Shown piece by piece: positions 26,142-33,722 of a stretch of DNA of 64,000 nt (position 1 is its first letter; each line of letters opens with the position of its first letter). Under the pieces are notes generated by a model that had not been told where the DNA came from, did no database searches, and saw nothing but the letters and a program-made list of their open reading frames with translations. Both the position numbers and the translations under genes were made by a program. The stretch is from CAZEHS01 sp964511875 (GTDB taxonomy: Bacteria > Bacillota > Clostridia > Peptostreptococcales > Acidaminobacteraceae). Location: assembly GCA_964511875.1 (NCBI GenBank), contig CAZEHS010000003.1:20436-84435 (forward strand). The letters are read 5' to 3'.

Positions 26142-27275
26142 TTATTTGATAAGACTTTTCAGGTATCCGTACCCTTGTGCTTCCATATCCTCCACTGGAA
26201 CGAAGGTAATGGATGAACTGTTGATGCAGAAACGTTTACCGCCCTTGTCCTTCGGTCCGTCGTCGAATACATGGCCCAGATGACTGTTGCCGCTTCGGCT
26301 CCTGACCTCGGTGCGTAACATGTTATAGCTTCTATCTTCTACATAGGTCACTACTTCCGGTATGATGGGCTTGGTGAAACTGGGCCACCCGCATCCTGAA
26401 TCATATTTGTCGGTGGAGGCGAAAAGAGGTTCACCCGTTGCGACATCCACGTAAAGGCCGGCAGCATGGTTATCCCAGAATTCATTGGAAAAAGCACTTT
26501 CTGTTTCATTCAGCTGGGTCACACGGTATTGAGCGTCCGTCAGTTTCTCCCGTAATACAGCGTCACTTGGTTTTGGATACTTCTCCTGTGAAATCACGGG
26601 TTCCTTCACCAGGTTCAGGTCGATATGGCAGTACCCGTTGGGGTTTTTCTCCAGATAGTCCTGATGATATTCTTCTGCAAGGAAGAACTGAAACATAGGC
26701 CGGACTTCAACCACGATGGATTTTTTATATTTTTTCTGTTGTTCTGCAATCTCGGCCTGAATGATGGGCAGCTCTGCAGGATCGGTATAGTAGATCCCTG
26801 TTCTGTATTGGGTACCCATGTCATTACCCTGCTTATTCAGGCTGGTAGGATCAATGACCTTGAAATAATACTTCAGCAGATCATTGAGGGCAACCGTATT
26901 TGGATCGTAACGAACGTGAACGGTTTCGGCATGGCCGGATCCGTTATAGATAAGATCCTCATACTTCGGGTTTTCTGTTTTGCCGTTGGCATAGCCGGAT
27001 TCAGCATCGGCAACACCATAGATACGGGCCATGTAGGCTTCAAGGCCCCAGAAGCAGCCGCCAGCCAGGTAGATATCCTTCAGATTGTTCATATCATAGA
27101 CCTTCCCTTTGTTCGGATTATCCGGCAGACCGTTGCCGGATTCATTTGAAACCGATACTGCCGTCTCCGATGCGGCTTTTTCAGTCGTTCCGGGCTGTAA
27201 GTACTGATTCAGCGGCGCACAGGCAGTTATCAGCAGAACCCCGATTAGAGCTGCTACCAGCAGGATCTTCGTCAT
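26142..27275 (-). CDS. msrAB: Lipoprotein methionine sulfoxide reductase, MsrA-MsrB fusion
   Basis: 377 residues. A lipoprotein signal ends in LLITAC (Cys near 19), so it is anchored outside the membrane. The MsrA domain (about 65-225) has the catalytic GGCFWGLE near 74. The MsrB domain (about 240-370) has SGCGWPSF, RSRSGNSHLGHVFDDGP and catalytic RFCINSSS; the zinc-binding CxxC pairs are absent. It repairs both methionine sulfoxide epimers in exported proteins. A minus-strand TATAAT at 27365-27370 and a Fur-like box at 27389 lie upstream, hinting at metal or oxidative-stress control. It lies 11 bases before the YesN gene, so read-through is possible. Confidence 0.93.
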   Translation of the reverse strand: MTKILLVAALIGVLLITACAPLNQYLQPGTTEKAASETAVSVSNESGNGLPDNPNKGKVYDMNNLKDIYLAGGCFWGLEAYMARIYGVADAESGYANGKTENPKYEDLIYNGSGHAETVHVRYDPNTVALNDLLKYYFKVIDPTSLNKQGNDMGTQYRTGIYYTDPAELPIIQAEIAEQQKKYKKSIVVEVRPMFQFFLAEEYHQDYLEKNPNGYCHIDLNLVKEPVISQEKYPKPSDAVLREKLTDAQYRVTQLNETESAFSNEFWDNHAAGLYVDVATGEPLFASTDKYDSGCGWPSFTKPIIPEVVTYVEDRSYNMLRTEVRSRSGNSHLGHVFDDGPKDKGGKRFCINSSSITFVPVEDMEAQGYGYLKSLIK

Positions 27276-27388
27276 TTCGTCATCCCTCTCCTTATTGATA
27301 CCCTTTAAAATTTTTGTTATTCTTTTGCCGCCTGACCATTGGATGAAATACTTTCCTTAGTACAATTATAATACTTAAGAACTCTATT

Positions 27389-27403
27389 TGATATTGATTA
27401 TCA
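27389..27403 (-). promoter_or_regulatory. Fur-like box over the msrAB promoter
   Basis: TGATATTGATTATCA, written on the plus strand, differs at one position from TGATAATNATTATCA. It covers the place where the -35 of the msrAB promoter (TATAAT on the minus strand at 27365-27370) would lie, a repressor-like position. A half-site GATTATCATCATT follows at 27417. Confidence 0.45.
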
Positions 27404-27444
27404 TGTGGTTTTGCTCGATTATCATCATTTCTGCTGCTCAAATG

Positions 27445-27470
27445 AAAAAATCACTCCTTTTGGAGTGATT
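27445..27470 (-). terminator. Rho-independent terminator of the pcm-ftsZ-ABM operon
   Basis: On the minus strand AATCACTCC-AAAA-GGAGTGATT is followed by TTTT, 29 bases after the stop of the small monooxygenase-fold gene. Confidence 0.85.
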
Positions 27471-27498
27471 CGTTCAAGCAGCATTATGCATCGATTGA

Positions 27499-27780
27499 CT
27501 ACAGCGGCCGTAAAAAACTGATTTCCTTTGAAAGGATCATACCAGCCAGCCTCTCGCCTTTTTCCCGAAGATAGGGCGATTGTGCATGTATCTCAAAATC
27601 CCTGTCGGTGGCCCATGTTGATACGAATGTCAGTATGTTCGGGGTTTCCAGGTTCTGATAAAGAACATACTCCAGGCAGCCGGGCTCCGTAAGTGTGATC
27701 TTCACGGCCTCCTGCTGAATCGGCAAAACCTCATCAAGACATTCCGGAACAACATGAATGTTAGCGATAACTTTCAGCAT
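27499..27780 (-). CDS. Antibiotic biosynthesis monooxygenase (ABM) fold protein
   Basis: 93 residues with the dimeric ferredoxin-like ABM fold: LKVIANIHVVPECLDEV, the central EPGCLEYVLYQN strand and LTFVSTWATDRDFEIHAQSP. Relatives include YgiN-type quinol monooxygenases and other small stress proteins; the substrate here is unknown. The start at 27780 has GGAGG six bases upstream, while the longer frame to 27801 overlaps the FtsZ-like gene and lacks a site. It lies 13 bases after that gene and is followed by a terminator, so it closes the operon. Confidence 0.85.
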   Translation of the reverse strand: MLKVIANIHVVPECLDEVLPIQQEAVKITLTEPGCLEYVLYQNLETPNILTFVSTWATDRDFEIHAQSPYLREKGERLAGMILSKEISFLRPL

Positions 27781-27793
27781 AGTGCACCTCCGT

Positions 27794-28744
27794 TCAATCA
27801 AGTCCTGTTGCGATAATGGTTACCTTCACCTCTGATTTGAGTTTCGGATCGATCACATAACCGATGATGACATTTGATTCCTCATCCACAACCCGGCTGA
27901 TTATCTGAGCGACCAGGTTGTAATCGCTGAGAGTAAGGTTTTCACCTCCGGTTACATTACCGATGATCCCTTTGCATCGATTGAGAGGCGTTTCCAATAA
28001 CGGTGAATGAATCGCTTGCTCAGCCGCATCCACTGCAGCGTCTTCACCTTTACCCTTACCCACGCTCACATATGCAAAACCGCTGTAGGTCAGGATCGTT
28101 CGCACATCGGCAAAATCGACATTGATGATTCCATGGTGGGTGATCAGGTCCGTGATTCCCTGTATCCCTTGCCGTAAAACATCATCAGCCATCTTAAAAG
28201 CATTATCAAGAGTAGTGCCAGGCTCTGAAACACTGATCAGCTTGTCGTTTTCCACTACAATCAATGCATCCGTATATTGCCTTAGCTTATCAATCCCCTC
28301 CTGTGCCTGCTTCATTCGCGCTCTGCCCTCAAAACGAAACGGCTTCGTAACAATTGCAACGACAAGTATCCCCATCTCTTTTGCCAGACGTGCCACAACA
28401 GGGGTTGCTCCAGTGCCTGTGCCCCCGCCCATTCCAGCAGTCAGGAGCAGCAGATCACAGCCTTCAATAGCCTCTCTTATCGCGTCCTGGCTCTCAGTGG
28501 CGGCTGCAAAACCGACCTGCGGATTTGCTCCTGCGCCTAGTCCGTGTGTAAGCCTTTCTCCAATCTGAATTCGTTTTTCAGCTTTTGTTGAATGGGGCAC
28601 ATCCTCATCCGTATTGATGACAATGAACTCCACACCAGTGATCCCTTCATCAATCATGCGGTTAACCGCATTGTTCCCTCCACCGCCCACACCCATGACA
28701 ATGATGGTGATCACTTCTGATTCTTCCCTGTTCAATTCGAACAT
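27794..28744 (-). CDS. ftsZ: FtsZ homologue lacking the C-terminal linker and tail
   Basis: 316 residues. GTP-binding G-box GVGGGGNNAVNRM near 18, tubulin signature GGGTGTGATP near 105, and the T7 synergy loop GIINVDFADVRTI near 202 are intact, so it should bind and hydrolyse GTP and polymerise. It stops at the end of the core fold (VTIIATGLD). The usual variable linker and the conserved C-terminal peptide that binds FtsA, SepF or ZapD are missing; most FtsZ are 350-400 residues. The gene is outside any division cluster, between pcm and an ABM protein. It may be a second, specialised FtsZ; a sole tail-less FtsZ would be surprising. Confidence 0.88.
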   Translation of the reverse strand: MFELNREESEVITIIVMGVGGGGNNAVNRMIDEGITGVEFIVINTDEDVPHSTKAEKRIQIGERLTHGLGAGANPQVGFAAATESQDAIREAIEGCDLLLLTAGMGGGTGTGATPVVARLAKEMGILVVAIVTKPFRFEGRARMKQAQEGIDKLRQYTDALIVVENDKLISVSEPGTTLDNAFKMADDVLRQGIQGITDLITHHGIINVDFADVRTILTYSGFAYVSVGKGKGEDAAVDAAEQAIHSPLLETPLNRCKGIIGNVTGGENLTLSDYNLVAQIISRVVDEESNVIIGYVIDPKLKSEVKVTIIATGLD

Positions 28745-28788
28745 AGCGCCTCCCGGTTTTGAATTTCAAGTCATTATCTTTCGCGACA

Positions 28789-29370
28789 TTACAAACCCCT
28801 CACCAATGGGACAAAACGGACGTAATCCAACACTTCATTCTGCACGTTCCCGTTTTCATCCTTCTCAACCCGCAGCAGTCGCTGAATTTCGAATTCATCA
28901 CCGATCGGTATGACCATGATTCCGGGAACTGCCAACTGATCTATTAAAGCTTCCGGTATTTCGGAGGCCGCTGCTGTCACGATTATACGGTCATAAGGTG
29001 CATGTTCCGGCCAACCCTGCCATCCATCGCCCAGATTGAAATGAACATGTCTTATTCCCATGGCTTTCAGCCGCTTTTTTGCATCGGAATACAATGGTTC
29101 CAATCTTTCAACTGTATAGACCGCCTTAGCGAAGCTCGTCAGCAATACAGTCTGATATCCGGAGCCAGTGCCGATTTCCAGCACACGGCATCCTTGAAAT
29201 GGTTTCAGGGCAAGTGTCATTTTCAGAACCAGCGTCGGCTGTGAAATAGTCTGCCCATATCCGATCGGGAGCGGACCGTCCAATCCCGCCAGCTCTTTCC
29301 ATTCATCCAGAAAGAGCCGCCGGTCCAGGGACTGATAGGTGTGCAGGATCTTCTCCTCAATTGATTCCAT
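28789..29370 (-). CDS. pcm: Protein-L-isoaspartate O-methyltransferase
   Basis: 193 residues. The SAM-binding motif LEIGTGSGYQT near 70 and the substrate region PIGYGQTISQP near 37 are characteristic, as is post-motif YDRIIVTAAASEIPEALIDQL near 130. It methylates isoaspartyl residues in damaged proteins in the cytoplasm. The ATG at 29370 has GGAGG seven bases upstream; the longer form from 29391 does not. It is the first gene of a probable operon with the tail-less FtsZ (44-base gap) and the ABM protein. Confidence 0.92.
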   Translation of the reverse strand: MESIEEKILHTYQSLDRRLFLDEWKELAGLDGPLPIGYGQTISQPTLVLKMTLALKPFQGCRVLEIGTGSGYQTVLLTSFAKAVYTVERLEPLYSDAKKRLKAMGIRHVHFNLGDGWQGWPEHAPYDRIIVTAAASEIPEALIDQLAVPGIMVIPIGDEFEIQRLLRVEKDENGNVQNEVLDYVRFVPLVRGL

Positions 29371-29509
29371 GTCAGTACCTCCTCTGTTCATCTATACCCC
29401 GATTTCAACCATACAAATATCGAAATTTACAAAGACGGATTTGTCGAATTTTGTTATATTGTAATCAGCATCCGGAATTGAACTCAAACCATCACAAGGA
29501 GACCATAAA

Positions 29510-30145
29510 ATGAAAGTCCTCGCAATCAACGGAAGTCCAAAAGAAGAAGGAAACACATATTTCGCCCTGAAAACCGCAGCTGCCGAACTTCAGAAGGAAG
29601 GCATCGATGTTGAGATTCTCCATGTGGGGAATCATGAAATCCGCGGATGCACTGCCTGTGGGCAGTGTGCCCGGAATAAGAACGAGAAGTGCGTGCTCCC
29701 TGGCGATCACGTCAATGAATGGATCCAGAAAATGAAGAACGCTGACGGGATCCTGCTTGGCTCGCCGGTTCACTACTCCTCCATCGGAGCCAGCATGAAG
29801 GCGTTCCTTGACAGGGCCTTTTATGTTGCCGGAGCCAACGGAAGTCTGTTCCGCCATAAGGTGGGGGCAACCGTAGTAGCGGTGAGAAGATCCGGTGGTG
29901 TCACGACCTTCGATCAGATGAACCACTACGTGCTCTACTCAGAAATGCTGGTCCCCACATCTAATTACTGGAACGTGATCCACGGTGCCAAGCCCGGAGA
30001 AGCGTGTCAGGATGAAGAAGGTGTTCAGATCATGCGAATATTGGGCAAGAACATGGCTTGGCTGCTGAAGCTGGTTGAGAATGGCAAGGGTCAGGTTGTC
30101 GCCCCGGAAAAGGAAAACAAAGTGTTTATGAATTTTGTACGATAA
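29510..30145 (+). CDS. Iron-sulfur flavoprotein / NADPH-dependent FMN reductase family
   Basis: 211 residues with a flavodoxin-like fold: INGSPKEEGNT near 6 binds the FMN phosphate, and GSPVHYSSIGASMKAFLDR near 83 is the second flavin loop. Between them CTACGQCARNKNEKC near 47 has C-x2-C-x2-C-x7-C spacing, the compact 4Fe-4S motif of iron-sulfur flavoproteins found in anaerobes. It probably moves electrons from ferredoxin or NADH to an unknown acceptor, perhaps in oxygen or peroxide defence. AAGGAG precedes the ATG. A hairpin terminator and repeat element follow. Confidence 0.87.
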   Translation: MKVLAINGSPKEEGNTYFALKTAAAELQKEGIDVEILHVGNHEIRGCTACGQCARNKNEKCVLPGDHVNEWIQKMKNADGILLGSPVHYSSIGASMKAFLDRAFYVAGANGSLFRHKVGATVVAVRRSGGVTTFDQMNHYVLYSEMLVPTSNYWNVIHGAKPGEACQDEEGVQIMRILGKNMAWLLKLVENGKGQVVAPEKENKVFMNFVR

Positions 30146-30164
30146 GAATCCTTCATCATATGTG

Positions 30165-30198
30165 AAGGGAGAGATTGCCGCGCGGCAATCTCTCCCTT
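30165..30198 (+). terminator. Hairpin terminator after the iron-sulfur flavoprotein gene (GGGAGAGAT repeat family)
   Basis: Perfect 15-bp stem AAGGGAGAGATTGCC / GGCAATCTCTCCCTT with a GCGC loop, then TTATGCTTT. The arm sequence is the same as those of hairpins at 48255 and inside 52220-52323, so the terminator is built from the dispersed repeat. Confidence 0.75.
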
Positions 30199-30206
30199 TA
30201 TGCTTT

Positions 30207-30335
30207 ATCCGATGCCTAACAGTTCTAAGACTCCCGCTTCTATAAGCGGTGAGTGGAGAACTGTAAAGGCCCTGGATCCGTTCAACTAAGCTTCGGATGG
30301 AGTAGAAACTCCACCCGAAGCAAGGTTCACTTCAT
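30207..30335 (+). repeat. Two-hairpin dispersed repeat, copy 1
   Basis: 129 bases nearly identical to 41091-41220 (one substitution, one single-base gap). Hairpin I pairs ACAGTTCT with AGAACTGT around ACTC-CCGCTT / AAGCGG-TGAGT. A conserved single strand GGCCCTGGATCCGTTCAACT follows, then hairpin II (GCTTCGG, TGGAGT-AGAA-ACTCCA, CCGAAGC) and the tail GGTTCACTTCAT. It lies 62 bases 3' of the flavoprotein gene, in the same orientation, after its terminator. Confidence 0.9.
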
Positions 30336-30346
30336 TCACCGAGGTT

Positions 30347-31540
30347 TTACTTCATAAGCTCCTTAAACAAGTCCCCGTCCTCGTCGGATGTCGGGACCTC
30401 TTTCTTCTGGGACACAAGATTCTTTGCCTTGATCATCAGGGACAAATCCCCTGTCAGGGCTGCACCGACAACGGATCCTGCCTTAACAAAAATACGGTGG
30501 AATGTCTTTTCATCCCTGAAGGTGATAACTGAATCCGGCTCGGATACGTCTCCGGCAGAAAACAGCTTGACCTCGCCGATATTCATTGTTGTAACCAGTT
30601 GGGGAGCCAAGTATGTGAGATCCTGACCAGCCAGGTTGAAACCGGCGATTTTCCCCTGCTCATTGGAAGCGGTCCATAATCCGAACACGGTTCCCTGGTA
30701 TTCGACAACATCGCCTGCGGCATAAACATCAGGGATATTGGTCTGCATACGCTCATTGACAAGAACACCCTTACCGACTGCCAGAGGGCTGTTCATGTAG
30801 ATCTCCGAATTGGGTCGGACACCGGCAGAAAAAATCACGGCATCGGTTTTTATTTCCCGACCGTCGCCAAGCCGTAATCCTGTTACTGAGGAGGTCCCCA
30901 GAATTTCCTCACAGCCGCAGCCAAGGATGAAGTCCATTCCCTCCTTCGCCAGCTGGTCCTGAACCACCTGCGCCATTTCCTGATCCAGCTGCCTGGGAAG
31001 AAGATACTTGAAGAATTCCAGAACCGTCACTTTTTTACCCTGTTCGATCAGACCATGCGCTCCCTCGAGCCCGAGCAGACCACCGCCGATTACAGTAACA
31101 CGCTCCCTGTCTTTAATGTAATCCAGAATTGCCTTAAGGTCATCCAGGCTCCGCAGCGCAAAAACACCCTTCTTCTCCGAGCCTTTGATCGGAGGTACGA
31201 ACGGATGGGCACCGTTTGCAAGCAGCAGCTGATCGTATGCAAAGATTTCACCCTGCGCGGTGATCACCTCTTTTTTCGTAAAGTCGATCCGTTCAACACG
31301 GGTATGAAGTTTTACTTCTATGGCCTTATCCCGGTACCATGCTTCATCCTTTACAATTAGTTCATCAACCTTGAAATCCGGCTTGCCGAGAAAATGTGAC
31401 AGCTTTAGACGGTAATATGTAAGGTAAGCATCCTCGCTCAGCATAAGAATTTCCGTATCCCTGTTGTGCTTCCTGAAGTTCTCAGCAGCAGACAAAGCTG
31501 CTATTCCGTTCCCGATGATCAGTAGTCTCACAGTCGTCAC
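30347..31540 (-). CDS. NAD(P)H-dependent FAD oxidoreductase (rubredoxin reductase / nitrite reductase-like)
   Basis: 397 residues of the pyridine nucleotide-disulfide reductase class I fold without redox cysteines: FAD motif GNGIAALSAAENFRKHN near 9, NAD motif GGGLLGLEGAHGL near 151, second FAD motif VYAAGDVVEYQG near 272, and a C-terminal small domain (about 310-397). It resembles NADH:rubredoxin oxidoreductases and the reductase half of NasB-type nitrite reductases. It probably passes electrons from NAD(P)H to rubredoxin or a similar carrier. It converges on the iron-sulfur flavoprotein gene, a possible functional partner. The 3' end abuts the two-hairpin repeat. Confidence 0.88.
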   Translation of the reverse strand: MTTVRLLIIGNGIAALSAAENFRKHNRDTEILMLSEDAYLTYYRLKLSHFLGKPDFKVDELIVKDEAWYRDKAIEVKLHTRVERIDFTKKEVITAQGEIFAYDQLLLANGAHPFVPPIKGSEKKGVFALRSLDDLKAILDYIKDRERVTVIGGGLLGLEGAHGLIEQGKKVTVLEFFKYLLPRQLDQEMAQVVQDQLAKEGMDFILGCGCEEILGTSSVTGLRLGDGREIKTDAVIFSAGVRPNSEIYMNSPLAVGKGVLVNERMQTNIPDVYAAGDVVEYQGTVFGLWTASNEQGKIAGFNLAGQDLTYLAPQLVTTMNIGEVKLFSAGDVSEPDSVITFRDEKTFHRIFVKAGSVVGAALTGDLSLMIKAKNLVSQKKEVPTSDEDGDLFKELMK

Positions 31541-31718
31541 CTCATTATTTGTTTGATTCCTGATTCAATCATACCTATGAGACGATGGAAATGTCAAATA
31601 TTGATTTTTCTACACAGTTTCGTCACAATCTTTTGATATGATTTAATGAAGAGCATTACGGTGTCGGATATGGGTCTTATCATATGCAACAGGATGTTGC
31701 AGAAAGCAGGTGGATTTT

Positions 31719-31982
31719 ATGATGCGATATGGATTTGAACGGGGTGCATACGGAATAATGGGCGGCGGCGTTGGCAGCTTCCTGATGATCCTCTTCATGC
31801 TTTTGCTGCTGGCGCTAGTGATTCTTGGGCTCATCGCCCTGATACGTTATCTTCAGATCGGACACAAGAGTGCACCGACAGTGGACGATAGCGCCATGAT
31901 GATTCTGAATGAACGATTTGCCCGGGGAGAAATCAACGACGAAGAGTTCAATGCAAAAAAAGCAGCATTAAGCAAGCGATAG
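31719..31982 (+). CDS. Small membrane protein with SHOCT domain
   Basis: 87 residues: a glycine-rich N-terminus, one long membrane segment (FLMILFMLLLLALVILGLIALI) near 18-41, and a C-terminal SHOCT motif (LNERFARGEINDEEFNAKKAAL). SHOCT segments are short oligomerisation modules in many Gram-positive membrane proteins; no enzymatic role is expected. ATG 31719 has AGGTGG five bases upstream; a GTG at 31710 overlaps that site and is less likely. It is a single gene ending at a bidirectional terminator. Confidence 0.82.
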   Translation: MMRYGFERGAYGIMGGGVGSFLMILFMLLLLALVILGLIALIRYLQIGHKSAPTVDDSAMMILNERFARGEINDEEFNAKKAALSKR

Positions 31983-32011
31983 CAGTGTCAGGCTCCATGA
32001 TGCATAACGTA

Positions 32012-32055
32012 AAGGGAAGGTTCAAAACCTGTGGCAGGTTGAACCTTCCCTTTTT
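32012..32055. terminator. Terminator between convergent SHOCT and AGCS genes
   Basis: AAGGGAAGGTTCAA pairs with TTGAACCTTCCCTT around an inner AACCTG...CAGG step. TTTTT follows on the plus strand; on the minus side it falls 19 bases after the symporter stop codon, so it may serve both genes. Confidence 0.85.
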
Positions 32056-32073
32056 CATGTGCTTTTCAATGGC

Positions 32074-33570
32074 TTATGCGGTCTTGTGTTCCTTGGCAGC
32101 TAATGCTTCGAGTTCTTTTGAATAACTCCTTTGTCCGATTTCATGCCAGAGTTCTGCACCTTTGATGCCGCAGCGCTCAGGAATGAATACCGGATCCAGC
32201 CCCATTTTCTTTTGTGCTTCATAGTCCTTCAGTGTAGCAAGAGCCGGTTTTGTCAGTATGATGATGACAATGATATTCATCCAGGCCATCATCCCAACGC
32301 CAATATCCGCGAGGTTCCAGGCAACATCGGAGGTTCGGATGGTTCCAAGGAACGTCATCAGTACAAGCATGACACGCACCACCTGGGTGATGGCTTTGAA
32401 ATTCCGGTTGTTCTTGAACAGGTAAGCCACATTGGAATCCGCATAGAATCCGAAGGCCAGCAAGGTTGTGAAGGCGAAGAAGAACAGCGCGACAGCGATG
32501 AACGGGCCGCCGAACCCAGGAAACATCGTATCAATGGCTGCCTGAGTAAATGCACTGCCAACGCCTACACCGGGCAGATTCTCAACAAGAAACCCGCCAG
32601 ATGGATCAGCCACGTTATAGGTCCCAGTGGATAGGATCATGATTGCTGTTGCCGAGCAGACAAACAGTGTATCTACGTAGACTGAGAATGCCTGTACCAG
32701 ACCCTGTTTGGCAGGATGAGATACTTCCGCTGCACCGGCTGCTTGAGCCCCGGTTCCCTGACCTGCTTCGTTGGAATATATCCCGCGTTTCACACCCCAC
32801 ATGACAGCGTTGCCGAAAACTGCTCCAAATGCTGCATTGGTGTTGAAGGCACTGCTGAATATCAGACCGAACATCTCCGGAATTTTGGTGAAGTTTATCA
32901 TGAGAATGACAATTGCCAGAAGGATATAACCGATGGACATGAACGGCACTACCGTTTCAGCGAACTTGCCGATCCGTTTTACTCCGCCGAAAATTACGAA
33001 TGCGAAGAGACCTGCAACAAACACACCCATGACCATGGGATCGATACCGAAAGCATTTTTTGCTGAATCCGCGATATTGAAAGCCTGCACGCCGGGCCCG
33101 GTAAAACCGCATGCAATGATAGTCGCTATGGCAAATACAATTGCCAGGGGCTTGTTCTTAAGACCCTTTTCAATATAATACGCCGGACCTCCCCGGTAGG
33201 ATCCATCAATCTCTTCCTTCCAAACCTGTGCCAATGCAGATTCTGCATAAGCAGACCCTGCTCCCAGAAATGCAATGACCCACATCCAGAATATTGCACC
33301 AGGGCCGCCATAAAAAATCGCCGTGGCAACACCTGCTATGTTGCCGGTGCCTACCCTGCCCCCAAGAGCCATTGCAAAGCCTTGGAAGGATGAAACACCG
33401 TTCGCGGAGCTGCCGCCACTGAATAACTGCTTCACCATGTCCTTAATGAGCCTTACCTGCGGAAAGCGGAAAATGATTGAAAAATAAATCCCGGCTCCCA
33501 GACATAGATATATCAAACCCTTACTCCAGATCAAACCTGCCAGTTGGCCTGTAAGTGCTGCAAAATCCAT
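32074..33570 (-). CDS. Amino acid:cation symporter, AGCS family
   Basis: 498 residues with about ten membrane segments. The family signatures GGRVGTGNIAGVATAIFYGGPGA near 70 and the NEAGQGTGAQAAGAA loop near 268 are clear. It imports alanine, glycine or glutamine with sodium or protons. The gene follows a RocB-like peptidase gene and a kinase/regulator pair of the GlnK-GlnL type, which in Bacillus controls a glutamine AGCS transporter, so glutamine is a reasonable guess. GGAGG lies seven bases before the ATG. A shortened copy of the two-hairpin repeat occupies the gap before it. Confidence 0.9.
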   Translation of the reverse strand: MDFAALTGQLAGLIWSKGLIYLCLGAGIYFSIIFRFPQVRLIKDMVKQLFSGGSSANGVSSFQGFAMALGGRVGTGNIAGVATAIFYGGPGAIFWMWVIAFLGAGSAYAESALAQVWKEEIDGSYRGGPAYYIEKGLKNKPLAIVFAIATIIACGFTGPGVQAFNIADSAKNAFGIDPMVMGVFVAGLFAFVIFGGVKRIGKFAETVVPFMSIGYILLAIVILMINFTKIPEMFGLIFSSAFNTNAAFGAVFGNAVMWGVKRGIYSNEAGQGTGAQAAGAAEVSHPAKQGLVQAFSVYVDTLFVCSATAIMILSTGTYNVADPSGGFLVENLPGVGVGSAFTQAAIDTMFPGFGGPFIAVALFFFAFTTLLAFGFYADSNVAYLFKNNRNFKAITQVVRVMLVLMTFLGTIRTSDVAWNLADIGVGMMAWMNIIVIIILTKPALATLKDYEAQKKMGLDPVFIPERCGIKGAELWHEIGQRSYSKELEALAAKEHKTA

Positions 33571-33610
33571 AATTGTTCCTCCCCTTGATCACTGTACCCC
33601 AGTCGGGGCA

Positions 33611-33705
33611 ATGAAGTTTATCTTGCTTAGTTTAACTGATCCAGGGCCTCTACAGTTCTCCACTCCTGCTTTAGAAGCGGGAGTCTTAGAACTGTTAGGC
33701 ATCGG
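33611..33705 (-). repeat. Two-hairpin dispersed repeat, copy 3 (lacks hairpin II)
   Basis: On the minus strand CCGATGCCTAACAGTTCTAAG, hairpin I (ACTCC-C-GCTT / AAGC-A-GGAGT, with changed loop bases) and GGCCCTGGATCAGTTAAACTAAGC match copies 1 and 2. The 30-base hairpin II is cleanly missing, and the tail AAACTTCAT resumes the match. It lies 18 bases 3' of the M20 peptidase stop, in sense orientation, and before the symporter gene. Confidence 0.85.
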
Positions 33706-33722
33706 AAAGCTCCGCTGGGATG

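Noticed and set aside
27366..27380. PerR-box-like TTATAATACTTAAGA upstream of msrAB
   Set aside because: Its conserved part is simply the TATAAT -10 element of the minus-strand promoter; the second half fits poorly. The Fur-like box nearby is the better candidate.
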